Source: Gemmatimonadaceae bacterium (lineage in GTDB: Bacteria > Gemmatimonadota > Gemmatimonadetes > Gemmatimonadales > Gemmatimonadaceae). Taken from it: a stretch of DNA of 64,000 bases. The stretch covers positions 1-64,000 of the forward strand of contig JADYYN010000177.1 in the NCBI GenBank assembly GCA_020853635.1. The letters run 5' to 3'. Within the stretch, counting starts at the first letter, position 1; each line of letters opens with the position of its first letter. Shown here one piece after another: positions 50,237 through 58,719 of the stretch. The notes below the pieces were generated by a model, which saw nothing but the letters and a program-made list of their open reading frames with translations, had not been told where the DNA came from and made no database searches. The position numbers and the translations under genes are program-made.

Positions 50237-51058
50237 CTAACGCGGTGCGCGCAGTACGACGGTTGCGATGACCGGGCGGTGATCGGACGCAAGGCGTTCG
50301 GTCACCGCCTTCGCCGTTCCCGGGCCCCAGGCGGCGGCCGGCGCGACGAACACGAAGTCAATCTCCTTGACGGGTTCGGTGCTGGAGAACGTGAAGTGAT
50401 CGTCGCGCGGCTTCTTCAGTTCGGTCGCGCGCGCCTCGAACAGTGACAGGGTCCGCGATCCCGGCTCGTCGTTGAAGTCGCCAAGCAGCACATAGGGCAC
50501 GGAGAGTGTGTCGAGCACTCGTGTGAGCGCGGTGGCTTGGGCGAATCGGAAGCCGTCGTCCTTCACCCAGTCGAAGTGCACGTTCACCACGGCGAGCGGG
50601 CGCCCGTCCGGCAAGCGCACGCGCGCGAGCAGTGCGACGCGCGGCTCGTTACCGTCGGGGAGCCGAATCGCGGTGTGTGACTCTATGGGATACCGCGAGA
50701 GGATGGCGAGGCCGTACTCCCCACCCTGATACGGCATGAACGCCCCGAACGCGTGTTGCATGCCGAGGGAGCGTCCGAGCCAGTCGGCTTCGTTCACGCG
50801 GCCGCTCCGCTCGACGCGATCGTCGACTTCCTGCAGTCCGACGATGTCCGGCGTGAGCGTGCGGAGCACGTTCGCGGTCCGCGCGAGGTCGAGGGCGTCG
50901 TCGCTGCCGCGTCCATGGCGGATGTTGTAGGACGCGATGCGCAGCGGGGTCTCGCGCGTGGTGACGACCGTGGCCGGCGCCGCGCAGGCGGCGGCAGAGA
51001 ACAGAGCCGCCAAAAGAAGCAGCGAAGTTGGAACGCGGGTGGCGCGTGATGGTGGCAT
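50237..51058 (-). CDS. endonuclease/exonuclease/phosphatase family lipoprotein
   Basis: A 273-aa exported EEP-fold hydrolase. The leader LLLLAALFSAAACAAP holds a lipobox. Catalytic motifs in order are RIASYNIRHG, DIVGLQEVDD (metal Glu), VVNVHFDW, LLGDFNDEPGS (Asp-Asn pair) and ASDHRPVIATV (catalytic His). Substrates in the family include DNA, phosphoinositides and sphingomyelin; which applies here is unknown. ATG 51058 is preceded by GGAGG; a GTG seven codons upstream is possible. Confidence 0.88.
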   Translation of the reverse strand: MPPSRATRVPTSLLLLAALFSAAACAAPATVVTTRETPLRIASYNIRHGRGSDDALDLARTANVLRTLTPDIVGLQEVDDRVERSGRVNEADWLGRSLGMQHAFGAFMPYQGGEYGLAILSRYPIESHTAIRLPDGNEPRVALLARVRLPDGRPLAVVNVHFDWVKDDGFRFAQATALTRVLDTLSVPYVLLGDFNDEPGSRTLSLFEARATELKKPRDDHFTFSSTEPVKEIDFVFVAPAAAWGPGTAKAVTERLASDHRPVIATVVLRAPR

Positions 51059-51139
51059 GCCGAAACATGCCTCCGTCACGCCGCCGCCGGTACGCGCGAG
51101 TGGTTCGGCGGCACCTGACCCAGTAGTCTTCTGGGTCTC

Positions 51140-52594
51140 GTGCCCGACGTTCTTCCGCCAGACGACCTCGCGTCACTCGACGTCTCTCCCGCGCACATGC
51201 AAGCGATGGGTGAGGCGGTGGTCTCGCGTGCGGTGGCCCACCTCGCCTCGCTCGCCGCGCAGCCGAGTCATGGCGATCTCGATGCGGCGGCACGCTGTCG
51301 TGCGTTGAGCGAACCTGTGCCGGAACACGGGACCACGCTCGAGCCGCTACTCGATCTCCTGTTCGACGATCTCATCCCGCGCTCGTTCACTACCGCCGGA
51401 CCGGGCTACCTCGCGTACATCCCAGGCGGCGGCGTGTACCCGGCGGCACTCGCGGACTTCATCGCCGACACCACCAACCGCTTCACGGGCATCCGGGCCG
51501 CCGCACCGGCGCTGGTGCAACTCGAAGCCACCGCGCTCGACTGGCTGCGCGACTGGATGCAGTTCCCGGCCACCACGCGCGGGCTCTTCACCACCGGTGG
51601 CTCGATGGCGACGTTCAACGCCATCCTCTGCGCGCGCGAGCGGCACCTCGGCGTGGACATCCGGCGCGGGACGATGTACACGTCGTCGCAGGCGCATCAC
51701 TGCGTGGAGAAGTCGGCGAAGCTCGCCGGGGTCGCGCATGATCGGGTGCGTCTCATTCCGGTGGATGCGCAGCACCGGATGCGCGTCGACGCGCTCGTCG
51801 ACGCCGTGGCGGCCGATCGCGCGGCGGGACTCACGCCCTTCATGGTCGTCTCGAGCGCCGGAACGACGAACACCGGTGCCGTGGATCCGCTGGACGCCAT
51901 CGCGGATGTCGCTGCGCGCGAAGGCCTCTGGCACCATGTCGACGGCGCCTACGGCGCCTGCTTCCACCTGGTGCCCGACCTGCGTCCGTTGCTCGCCGGC
52001 CTCCCCCGTGCCGACTCGCTCACGCTCGATCCGCACAAGGGCATGTTCCTGCCGTACGGCACCGGGGCGCTGCTCGTGCGTGATGGCGAAGCGCTGCGTG
52101 CCGTGCACGCGTCGACGGCGGGTTACCTCCCCGAGAACCAGAGCGAGTTCTACGACCCGGCGCAGTACGGCCCGGATCTTTCGCGCGGATTCCCGGGCCT
52201 GCGTGTGTGGCTCACGCTCAAGATGTTCGGCGCGGCCCGCTATCGCGCCGCACTCGCCGAGAAGCGGGCGCTCGCGGTGTGGGCAGCGGATCAGGTGGCG
52301 GCGATTCCCGGGATCGTGCTGGACGCAGCGCCGCAGCTCTCGTTGTTCGCCTTCCATGTGCAGGCCCAGGATCTCGCAACGGAGAACGCGGCCACGCACG
52401 CGGTGATCGACGCCGTGACCGCGCGCGGGAAAGTGATGCTCACCGGTTGCATGGTCGACGGGCGTGCGCTGGCGCGGGTCTGCGTGTTGAGCTTCCGCAC
52501 ACGCCGCGCCGAGGTGGAGCTCGCGGTCACGCAGCTCCGCGAGGAGACGGCGCGCATCCGCGTTGCGATGGGCTTGAGCGAAGGACCGTCGTGA
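51140..52594 (+). CDS. PLP-dependent decarboxylase (aromatic-L-amino-acid decarboxylase family)
   Basis: A 484-aa group II decarboxylase. It shows YLAYIPGGGVYPAALADFI, the segment LFTTGGSMATFNAI, SSQAHHCVEKSAKLAG, the PLP aspartate region HHVDGAYGACF and the Schiff-base lysine in LDPHKGMFLPYGTG. It most likely decarboxylates an aromatic amino acid; glutamate or other substrates are possible. The start is GTG 51140; TAGTCT ten bases upstream may be its -10 box. Its stop overlaps the start of an MFS transporter gene (GTGA), so uptake or export of the amine or precursor may be linked. Confidence 0.92.
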   Translation: MPDVLPPDDLASLDVSPAHMQAMGEAVVSRAVAHLASLAAQPSHGDLDAAARCRALSEPVPEHGTTLEPLLDLLFDDLIPRSFTTAGPGYLAYIPGGGVYPAALADFIADTTNRFTGIRAAAPALVQLEATALDWLRDWMQFPATTRGLFTTGGSMATFNAILCARERHLGVDIRRGTMYTSSQAHHCVEKSAKLAGVAHDRVRLIPVDAQHRMRVDALVDAVAADRAAGLTPFMVVSSAGTTNTGAVDPLDAIADVAAREGLWHHVDGAYGACFHLVPDLRPLLAGLPRADSLTLDPHKGMFLPYGTGALLVRDGEALRAVHASTAGYLPENQSEFYDPAQYGPDLSRGFPGLRVWLTLKMFGAARYRAALAEKRALAVWAADQVAAIPGIVLDAAPQLSLFAFHVQAQDLATENAATHAVIDAVTARGKVMLTGCMVDGRALARVCVLSFRTRRAEVELAVTQLREETARIRVAMGLSEGPS

Positions 52595-53853
52595 CCGCTC
52601 CGCGCGACCCGTACATCGCACTCCGCCAGCCGCACTTCACGCGCTATCTCGTCGGCCTTTTCACGCTCACCATCGGCATCCAGATCCAAGGGACGGTCGT
52701 GGGCTGGCAGATCTACGATCTCACCAAGGACCCGCTCGCGCTCGGCTTGATCGGGCTCGCCGAGGCGTTGCCAGCGATCTCGTTCGCGCTCTACGCGGGA
52801 CATGTGGTCGATCGCCACGACCGGCGACGCGTGGTGATGCTCGCGCTCGCGGTGCTGGTCGCGTGTAGTGCGGCGCTGTGGGTGTTGGCCGCGCCGTTGA
52901 GCGAGGGTGTGGTGGCGTCGGCGCGGATCAACGCGATCTATGGTGTGATCGTCGTGAGTGGGATCGCGCGGTCGTTCCTGCAGCCGGCGCGCCAGGCGTT
53001 GTCGGCGGAGATCATGCCGCGGCACTTGTTCGCGAACGCCATCACATGGCGCAGCGGCACCTGGCAGCTGGCGGCCGTGCTCGGACCTGCCATGGGTGGC
53101 GTGCTGTACGCACTCGGTGGGACGACCCTCGCGTACTCCGTGGATGCGGTGCTCATGGTGGTCGCCTTGGGGGTCTTCGCGTCGATCGCCCATCGCTCGC
53201 CGGTGCGCGAGGAGACGCATGAGGGCGTGTTCGAGTCGGTCGCTGGCGGTATCCGGTTCGTGTTCCGCGAACCCGTGCTGCTAGGTGCGCTTACGCTGGA
53301 TCTGTTCTCCGTACTCTTCGGCGGGGCGGTGGCGCTGTTGCCCATCTTCGCCGCCGAGATCCTCGCCGTCGGGCCGACGGGTCTCGGGGTCCTGCGCGCC
53401 GCACCGGCGGTCGGCGCGGTGGCGACGAGCATCTTCGTCGCGCGGCACCACGACTTCACGCATACCGGACGGGTGCTGCTGATCGCCGTCGCGGGCTTCG
53501 GGCTGTCGATGATCGCGTTCGGACTCTCGACGAGCTTCTACCTCTCGGTGGCGATCCTCGTGGTGAGCGGCATGTGCGACATGGTCAGCGTGGTCGTACG
53601 GAGCACGCTGCTGCAGTCGCGGACGCCGGAGGGCATGCTCGGGCGCGTCTCGGCGGTGAACCAGATCTTCATCGGCTCGTCGAACGAGATCGGCGCGTTC
53701 GAGTCCGGCGTGACGGCCCGCTGGTGGGGCGCCGCACGCGCCGTGGTGGTGGGCGGCGTGCTCACGCTCGGCGTGGTCGCGAGTGTGGGGTGGTTCGTTC
53801 CCGCGCTCCGACGGCTGGGGCGGCTCCACCCGGAAGAGAAGAGCGGCGTCTAG
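52591..53853 (+). CDS. MFS transporter (EntS/DHA3-like)
   Basis: A 420-aa major facilitator with about 11-12 membrane helices. Features are YLVGLFTLTIGIQIQGTVVGWQIY, the loop motif GHVVDRHDRRRVVM after TM2, SFLQPARQALSAEIMPRHLF and the C-terminal half FGGAVALLPIFAAEILAVG. This organisation matches the EntS/MFS_3 group of exporters (siderophores, drugs). GTG 52591 overlaps the decarboxylase stop by four bases, so the two are co-translated; export of the decarboxylase product is a reasonable but untested idea. Confidence 0.88.
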   Translation: MTAPRDPYIALRQPHFTRYLVGLFTLTIGIQIQGTVVGWQIYDLTKDPLALGLIGLAEALPAISFALYAGHVVDRHDRRRVVMLALAVLVACSAALWVLAAPLSEGVVASARINAIYGVIVVSGIARSFLQPARQALSAEIMPRHLFANAITWRSGTWQLAAVLGPAMGGVLYALGGTTLAYSVDAVLMVVALGVFASIAHRSPVREETHEGVFESVAGGIRFVFREPVLLGALTLDLFSVLFGGAVALLPIFAAEILAVGPTGLGVLRAAPAVGAVATSIFVARHHDFTHTGRVLLIAVAGFGLSMIAFGLSTSFYLSVAILVVSGMCDMVSVVVRSTLLQSRTPEGMLGRVSAVNQIFIGSSNEIGAFESGVTARWWGAARAVVVGGVLTLGVVASVGWFVPALRRLGRLHPEEKSGV

Positions 53854-53919
53854 GCCAACAGGGCGGGCGCCGGATACGTACGGTAGCGAGTCGCTGGTCC
53901 TCCCCCCACTTTCCCCTGA

Positions 53920-55344
53920 ATGTCCGCACCCGCGCCGGCCAAGCCCAAGAAGACCTTCGACCGTTCCATCGTCGAAGGGCCGATCATCGCCTCGGTGTGG
54001 AAGATCGCGTGGCCGACCGTGTTGCAGAACGTGATCGGCGGTCTCCAGGGCATCGTCGACCACGCGATGGTCGGCCACTACGTCGGCTTCAACGGCAATG
54101 CCGCGGTGGGGGTGGCGTTCCAGATCTTCCTGGTGGTGATCGTGTTCGTGATGTCGATCTTCACCGGGATGGGTGTGCTCGTCGCGCGATTCGCTGGCGC
54201 CGGGGACGAACACGCGGTGAATCGCACGGTCTATCAGGCGTATCTCGCGACGCTGGTGCTCTGCCTCGGGGTGTTCGCGCCCATCGGCTGGTTCGCGTCG
54301 CCGTACCTCCTCGATCTCGTGCACGCGGCCCCCGCGGTGCAGGTGGAGGCCATCGCGTATCTCCGCACGATGTTCGTCGGTGGGATCGGCATGATGTCGC
54401 TGTTCTTCCTGGGCGGCGCGTTGCGTGCGGCGGGCGATGCGAAGACCGGACTGCACCTGGGCGTCGCGATGACCGTGCTCAATGTGCTCCTCAACATCGT
54501 CTTCATCCGTGGGCTCGGACCGATCCCGCCGATGGGCGTGATGGGCGCAGCGCTCGGTACGGTGATCGCCGGAGTGATCGTGAGTGCGTACGGCTTCTCC
54601 AAGCTCTTCTCGGGCAAGCTCGTGATCCACTGGGAGCCCGGGATGGACCGTCGCTGGGACTGGACGACGGTGAAGCAACTGTTCCGGTTCGGATTGCCGG
54701 CCGGGCTTCAAGGCATCGCGATGATCGTCGGTGGTGTGCTGCTCCTGCGCTTCATGGGCTCGCTGAAGAACAGCGCCGAGACCCAGGCGGCGTATGCGGT
54801 GGGCTACTCGGAGCTGTTCTCGTTCATCACATGGACGAGTGTCGGGTTGATGGGCGCGGCGGCGACGGTGGCGGGGCAGAATCTCGGCGCGGGGAAGCCC
54901 GAGCGTGTGGAGCGCACCGTGCAGATCGCGTCGCGTTTGGGACTCGGGATCGCGGTGTTCATCGGTCTGCTGTTCCTCACCATCCCCAAACTGCTCCTCG
55001 GCATCTTCGGCATGGATGATCCGACCGTGCTCGGCATCGGTACGGAGCTGCTGCGTTGGTTGAGTCTCTCGGGGCTCTTCATCACGGTGGCGCTCACCTA
55101 CACCGGCGGCTTGCAGGGCACGGGCGATACCAAGGGCCCGCTCTACATCACGTTGGTCTCGCAGCTCGGGATCCCGCTCGGATTGTTGACGGTGTTGCAG
55201 CTCACGCGGCCGTTGGTGCCGTCGGACATCTGGTTGGCGATCCTGCTGGGGCACATGATGCGCGCGACGTTGAGTGTGCGGCGATTCAAGGCGGGAGCGT
55301 GGCGGTCGATCCGGATCGAGGCGGAGCCGGCGCGGGTGGGGTGA
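53920..55344 (+). CDS. MATE family efflux transporter
   Basis: A 474-aa multidrug and toxin extrusion transporter with 12 predicted helices. Family signatures are WKIAWPTVLQNVIGGLQGIVDHAMVGH, LGGALRAAGDAKTG and, in the second half, TWTSVGLMGAAATVAGQNLGAGKPERV and YTGGLQGTGDTKGPLY. It exchanges cationic compounds for sodium or protons. No Shine-Dalgarno is visible before the ATG. It follows the MFS gene by 66 bases. Confidence 0.93.
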   Translation: MSAPAPAKPKKTFDRSIVEGPIIASVWKIAWPTVLQNVIGGLQGIVDHAMVGHYVGFNGNAAVGVAFQIFLVVIVFVMSIFTGMGVLVARFAGAGDEHAVNRTVYQAYLATLVLCLGVFAPIGWFASPYLLDLVHAAPAVQVEAIAYLRTMFVGGIGMMSLFFLGGALRAAGDAKTGLHLGVAMTVLNVLLNIVFIRGLGPIPPMGVMGAALGTVIAGVIVSAYGFSKLFSGKLVIHWEPGMDRRWDWTTVKQLFRFGLPAGLQGIAMIVGGVLLLRFMGSLKNSAETQAAYAVGYSELFSFITWTSVGLMGAAATVAGQNLGAGKPERVERTVQIASRLGLGIAVFIGLLFLTIPKLLLGIFGMDDPTVLGIGTELLRWLSLSGLFITVALTYTGGLQGTGDTKGPLYITLVSQLGIPLGLLTVLQLTRPLVPSDIWLAILLGHMMRATLSVRRFKAGAWRSIRIEAEPARVG

Positions 55345-55431
55345 GGGGCTGACGCGCGTCGCAGACTTGTAGGCGATGATGTGGCACAAAACGGACTGGC
55401 GCGCGGACGAGACCGGCGGAATTGTTTGGGC

Positions 55432-56517
55432 ATGAACCGTCTACATTTTGTCCTCTCCGCCTTCGTCTTGCCCGCGATGCTCGCGTGCACCCCGCGGCAG
55501 CAGACCGTTCCGGCACCGGTCGCACCGGTCGCACCGGTCGCACTGGCGCGGATGACCAGCGCGGTGTCACCGCCAGCCGAACTCTTCGTGAGCGACTCGT
55601 TCTCGGTGCGCGTGTGGGTTGATGCGAGCGGGCGGCCGCGGATGGAGACGTTCGAGACGACAGGGCTTCCGTTCCCGAGTCAGGTGGCGACTGCTCGTGC
55701 GTGGGTCGAGCGCGCGACATACACCGTGCCGACCAAGGACGGCATCTCAGTTGCAGCACCCTTCCAACTCATCGCGCGCCGCAGCGCGGCTACTGCGGCA
55801 CAGCAGTCCCGTGACACGGAGATGGGGACCGCGCGCGAGATGGGTCTGGCCGCTGGCGGCCGAATGGAGTTCGCCAGCATGGTCCCCATGTCGGCTCCGC
55901 CGCGCGCCGCGCTGGGAGATCAACCACTCACGGTCTCGGTGACCATCGGCGCTGATGCGCGGCCACGAATGGAAACCATCGTCATCGAAGGGGCCTCGTC
56001 GAGCGCCGCGGAACTCGCCATCCGGCAATGGATCGAGTCAGCGACGTATCGAGTCCCGATGCGAGATGGAGTCCCGGTCGAAGCACCACTTCGGGCGCGG
56101 ACACAGATCGCGCCGGACGGACAGTTCTCCATCGGATTCAGTTCAACCGTCAGTCGGAGCCCGATGCGCCGGCGCGATGGTGACCTCGATGCCGCCGCAC
56201 GCCGCGCTGCGGCCCCAAAAGCGGCGCGACTCAGCATCGATGTTGATACGCTTCGTCTCCGTCCCGGTCAGCGCGCCGGTTTCGGCGAAGCGTTTCGCGT
56301 GATGGTCATCGACAGCACCGGCGCATCGCTCGGCTACCTGGGTACATTCACCAGCCAACTCCGAGGGGACGCCGCGACGATCGACGGCTCGTCGGTCACC
56401 GGCGTCAAGCCAGGAGTCGCGCAACTCCGGCTCCTCTGGCCGACTGCACAGTGGGAAGGACGAAGCGACCCGCCGCTCTCGGTGACCGTGTTCGTGATCG
56501 TGGGCGAGTCACCGTAG
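55432..56517 (+). CDS. lipoprotein with two TonB-C-like repeats and an Ig-like domain
   Basis: A 361-aa lipoprotein (lipobox VLPAMLACTP, then an APVAPVAPVA linker). Two related segments, FSVRVWVDASGRPRMETFETTG...WVERATYTVPTKDGISVAAP and LTVSVTIGADARPRMETIVIEG...WIESATYRVPMRDGVPVEAP, follow the beta-alpha-beta pattern of TonB C-terminal domains without a TonB N-terminus. The C-terminal 90 residues resemble a Big-2-like Ig domain (LRLRPGQRAGFGEAF, GSSVTGVKPGVAQLRL). The function is unknown; ATG 55432 gives the lipoprotein leader. Confidence 0.72.
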   Translation: MNRLHFVLSAFVLPAMLACTPRQQTVPAPVAPVAPVALARMTSAVSPPAELFVSDSFSVRVWVDASGRPRMETFETTGLPFPSQVATARAWVERATYTVPTKDGISVAAPFQLIARRSAATAAQQSRDTEMGTAREMGLAAGGRMEFASMVPMSAPPRAALGDQPLTVSVTIGADARPRMETIVIEGASSSAAELAIRQWIESATYRVPMRDGVPVEAPLRARTQIAPDGQFSIGFSSTVSRSPMRRRDGDLDAAARRAAAPKAARLSIDVDTLRLRPGQRAGFGEAFRVMVIDSTGASLGYLGTFTSQLRGDAATIDGSSVTGVKPGVAQLRLLWPTAQWEGRSDPPLSVTVFVIVGESP

Positions 56518-56550
56518 CGGAAGCTCGGCCACGGTACCACCTTCCCCCGC

Positions 56551-58719
56551 ATGGCTCCCACGCGCCACACGCGCACCTGCACACTTTGCGAGGCCATGTG
56601 CGGCCTCGTCATCACCACCGAGGGCGACCGCGTCACCGACATCCGCGGTGACGCGGATGATTCGCTGAGTCGCGGGCATATCTGTCCGAAAGCGGTCGCG
56701 CTGCAGGACATCCACACCGACCCCGACCGCATCCGCACGCCGATGCGCCGTATGGGCACGCGATGGGAAGCGATCAGCTGGGACCAGGCGCTGCATGAAG
56801 CGATCGATGGACTCGCCCGTGTGCGCGCCGCCCACGGCCGCGATGCCGTCGCCACGTACGCGGGCAACCCGACCGTGCATTCGCTCGGCGCGATGCTGTT
56901 CCTGCCGGAGTTCACGCGCGCCCTCGGCAGCCGCAACCGCTACACGGCGACCTCGGTCGATCAGCTGCCCGCGCACGTCGCGGCGATGCACTGCTTCGGG
57001 CATCCGCTGCTCATCCCGATCCCCGACCTCGATCGCACCGAGCATCTGGTGATCCTCGGTGCGAATCCGGTGGTGTCGAACGGGAGCTTGATGACCGCAC
57101 CCGGTGTGGGTGATCGGTTGCGGGCGATCCAAGCGCGCGGCGGACGGGTGGTGGTGATCGATCCGCGCCGCACCGAGACCGCTGCGCTCGCCGACCAGCA
57201 CCTGTTCATCGTACCGGGCACGGACGCACTGCGGCTCGCCGCATTGCTGCAGGTGATCTTCGCCGAAGGACTCGCGCAACTCGGTCGACTCGGCACGTTC
57301 ACGCATGGACTCGATGCGCTCAAGGCGGCGGTCGCACCGTTCACGCCCGACCGCGTCAGCGCCGCGACAGGCATCGATGCGCCGACCATCCGCACACTGG
57401 CGGTGGACATCGCCACGGCCACGCGCGGCGCGGTGTACGGTCGCGTGGGTGTGTCGATGCAGGAGTTCGGCGGTGTCGCGACCTGGCTGATCACGGCGCT
57501 CAACGTGGTGTGCGGGCGAATCGACGCCGAGGGCGGCGCGATGTTTGCGACGCCGGCGGTTGATCTCGTCCGCGATGATCAACGCGGACGCGCGGTGCGC
57601 TTCGGTCGATGGACGAGTCGCGTGCGCGGTCTGCCGGAGTTCGCCGGCGAACTGCCCGTCGCCACGCTGGCCGACGAGCTCGACACGCCGGGCACGGGCC
57701 AAGTGCGCGCACTCGTCACGCATGCGGGCAATCCGGTGTTGTCCACACCGAACGGCGGGCGACTCGACCGAGCGATCGCGGGACTCGATTTCTTCGTCGC
57801 GATCGATTTCTACCGCAACGAGACCACGCGTCACGCACATCTGATCCTTCCGCCGACATCGCCGCTGGAGCGCGAGCACTACGATCTCGCGTTCCACATG
57901 CTCGCCGTGCGCGACACCGCGAAGTACTCGGCGCCGGTGTTCCCGCGACCCGCCGAAGCGCGCCATGACTGGGAGATCCTCGCGGCGTTGACCGCCGGAC
58001 TCGGGGACTCGGCCACGATCCGCTGGCGTGCGCGAGTGCTCGGCACGCTCGGGCCCGCGCGCATGCTCGACCACGCGTTGCGCACCGGCGTGTACGGCAG
58101 TGGCTACTCGCCGTTCGGCAAGGGCGCTTCACTGAGCCAGCTGCGCCGGGCGCCGCACGGCGTCGACTTGGGCGCGCTCAAGCCAGTGCTTCCGGATCGG
58201 CTCCGCACTGCCGACCGCCGCATCCACCTCGCGCCGGATCTCTTCCTGCGCGATCTGTTGCGGCTCGAGCAGTCGCTCGCGCAATCATCGAACGGTCTCG
58301 CGCTCATCGGTCGCCGCGCACTCCGCTCCTGCAACAGCTGGATGCACAACAGCGAGCGATTGGTGCGCGGCAAGCGCCGCTGCACCTTGCTCATGCATCC
58401 ACTCGATGCTGAACAACGCGGTCTCGCCGACGGCGACCAGGTCCGCGTGACGTCGCGCGCCGGCAGCGTGGATGTGGAGCTCGAGGTCAGTGATGAAGTC
58501 ATGGCCGGCGTCGTGAGCCTGCCACACGGCTGGGGCCACGGGCGCGACGGCACCGCGATGGGTGTCGCGGCGCGACACCCTGGCGTGAGCATCAACGACC
58601 TCACCGACGAATGGCGCATCGACGTGCTCACCGGCAACGCGGCGTTCAGCGGCGTGCCCGTGAAGGTCCAGGCCGCCGCGTTCGTCCCTGACTTCGACAC
58701 CGCAGGATTGCGCGCATGA
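56551..58719 (+). CDS. molybdopterin-dependent oxidoreductase (4Fe-4S)
   Basis: A 722-aa DMSO-reductase-family enzyme. The N-terminal cluster ligands are CTLCEAMCG followed by HICPKA. MoCo-binding segments are YAGNPTVHSL, LVILGANPVVSNG, GGRVVVIDPRRTETA and, near the C-terminus, the MopB dinucleotide-binding domain (DGDQVRVTSRAGSVDVELEV, LPHGWGHGRDG). No twin-arginine leader is seen, so it is cytoplasmic and probably acts like a soluble formate-dehydrogenase or nitrate-reductase-type enzyme with a small-molecule substrate. It overlaps the DUF2779 gene by ATGA. No electron-transfer subunit is adjacent. Confidence 0.92.
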   Translation: MAPTRHTRTCTLCEAMCGLVITTEGDRVTDIRGDADDSLSRGHICPKAVALQDIHTDPDRIRTPMRRMGTRWEAISWDQALHEAIDGLARVRAAHGRDAVATYAGNPTVHSLGAMLFLPEFTRALGSRNRYTATSVDQLPAHVAAMHCFGHPLLIPIPDLDRTEHLVILGANPVVSNGSLMTAPGVGDRLRAIQARGGRVVVIDPRRTETAALADQHLFIVPGTDALRLAALLQVIFAEGLAQLGRLGTFTHGLDALKAAVAPFTPDRVSAATGIDAPTIRTLAVDIATATRGAVYGRVGVSMQEFGGVATWLITALNVVCGRIDAEGGAMFATPAVDLVRDDQRGRAVRFGRWTSRVRGLPEFAGELPVATLADELDTPGTGQVRALVTHAGNPVLSTPNGGRLDRAIAGLDFFVAIDFYRNETTRHAHLILPPTSPLEREHYDLAFHMLAVRDTAKYSAPVFPRPAEARHDWEILAALTAGLGDSATIRWRARVLGTLGPARMLDHALRTGVYGSGYSPFGKGASLSQLRRAPHGVDLGALKPVLPDRLRTADRRIHLAPDLFLRDLLRLEQSLAQSSNGLALIGRRALRSCNSWMHNSERLVRGKRRCTLLMHPLDAEQRGLADGDQVRVTSRAGSVDVELEVSDEVMAGVVSLPHGWGHGRDGTAMGVAARHPGVSINDLTDEWRIDVLTGNAAFSGVPVKVQAAAFVPDFDTAGLRA

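Noticed and set aside
53281-55389. 702-codon minus-strand open frame opposite the MFS and MATE genes
   Set aside because: Composition is Arg/His/Glu-rich noise typical of antisense shadows; both plus-strand transporters are clear.
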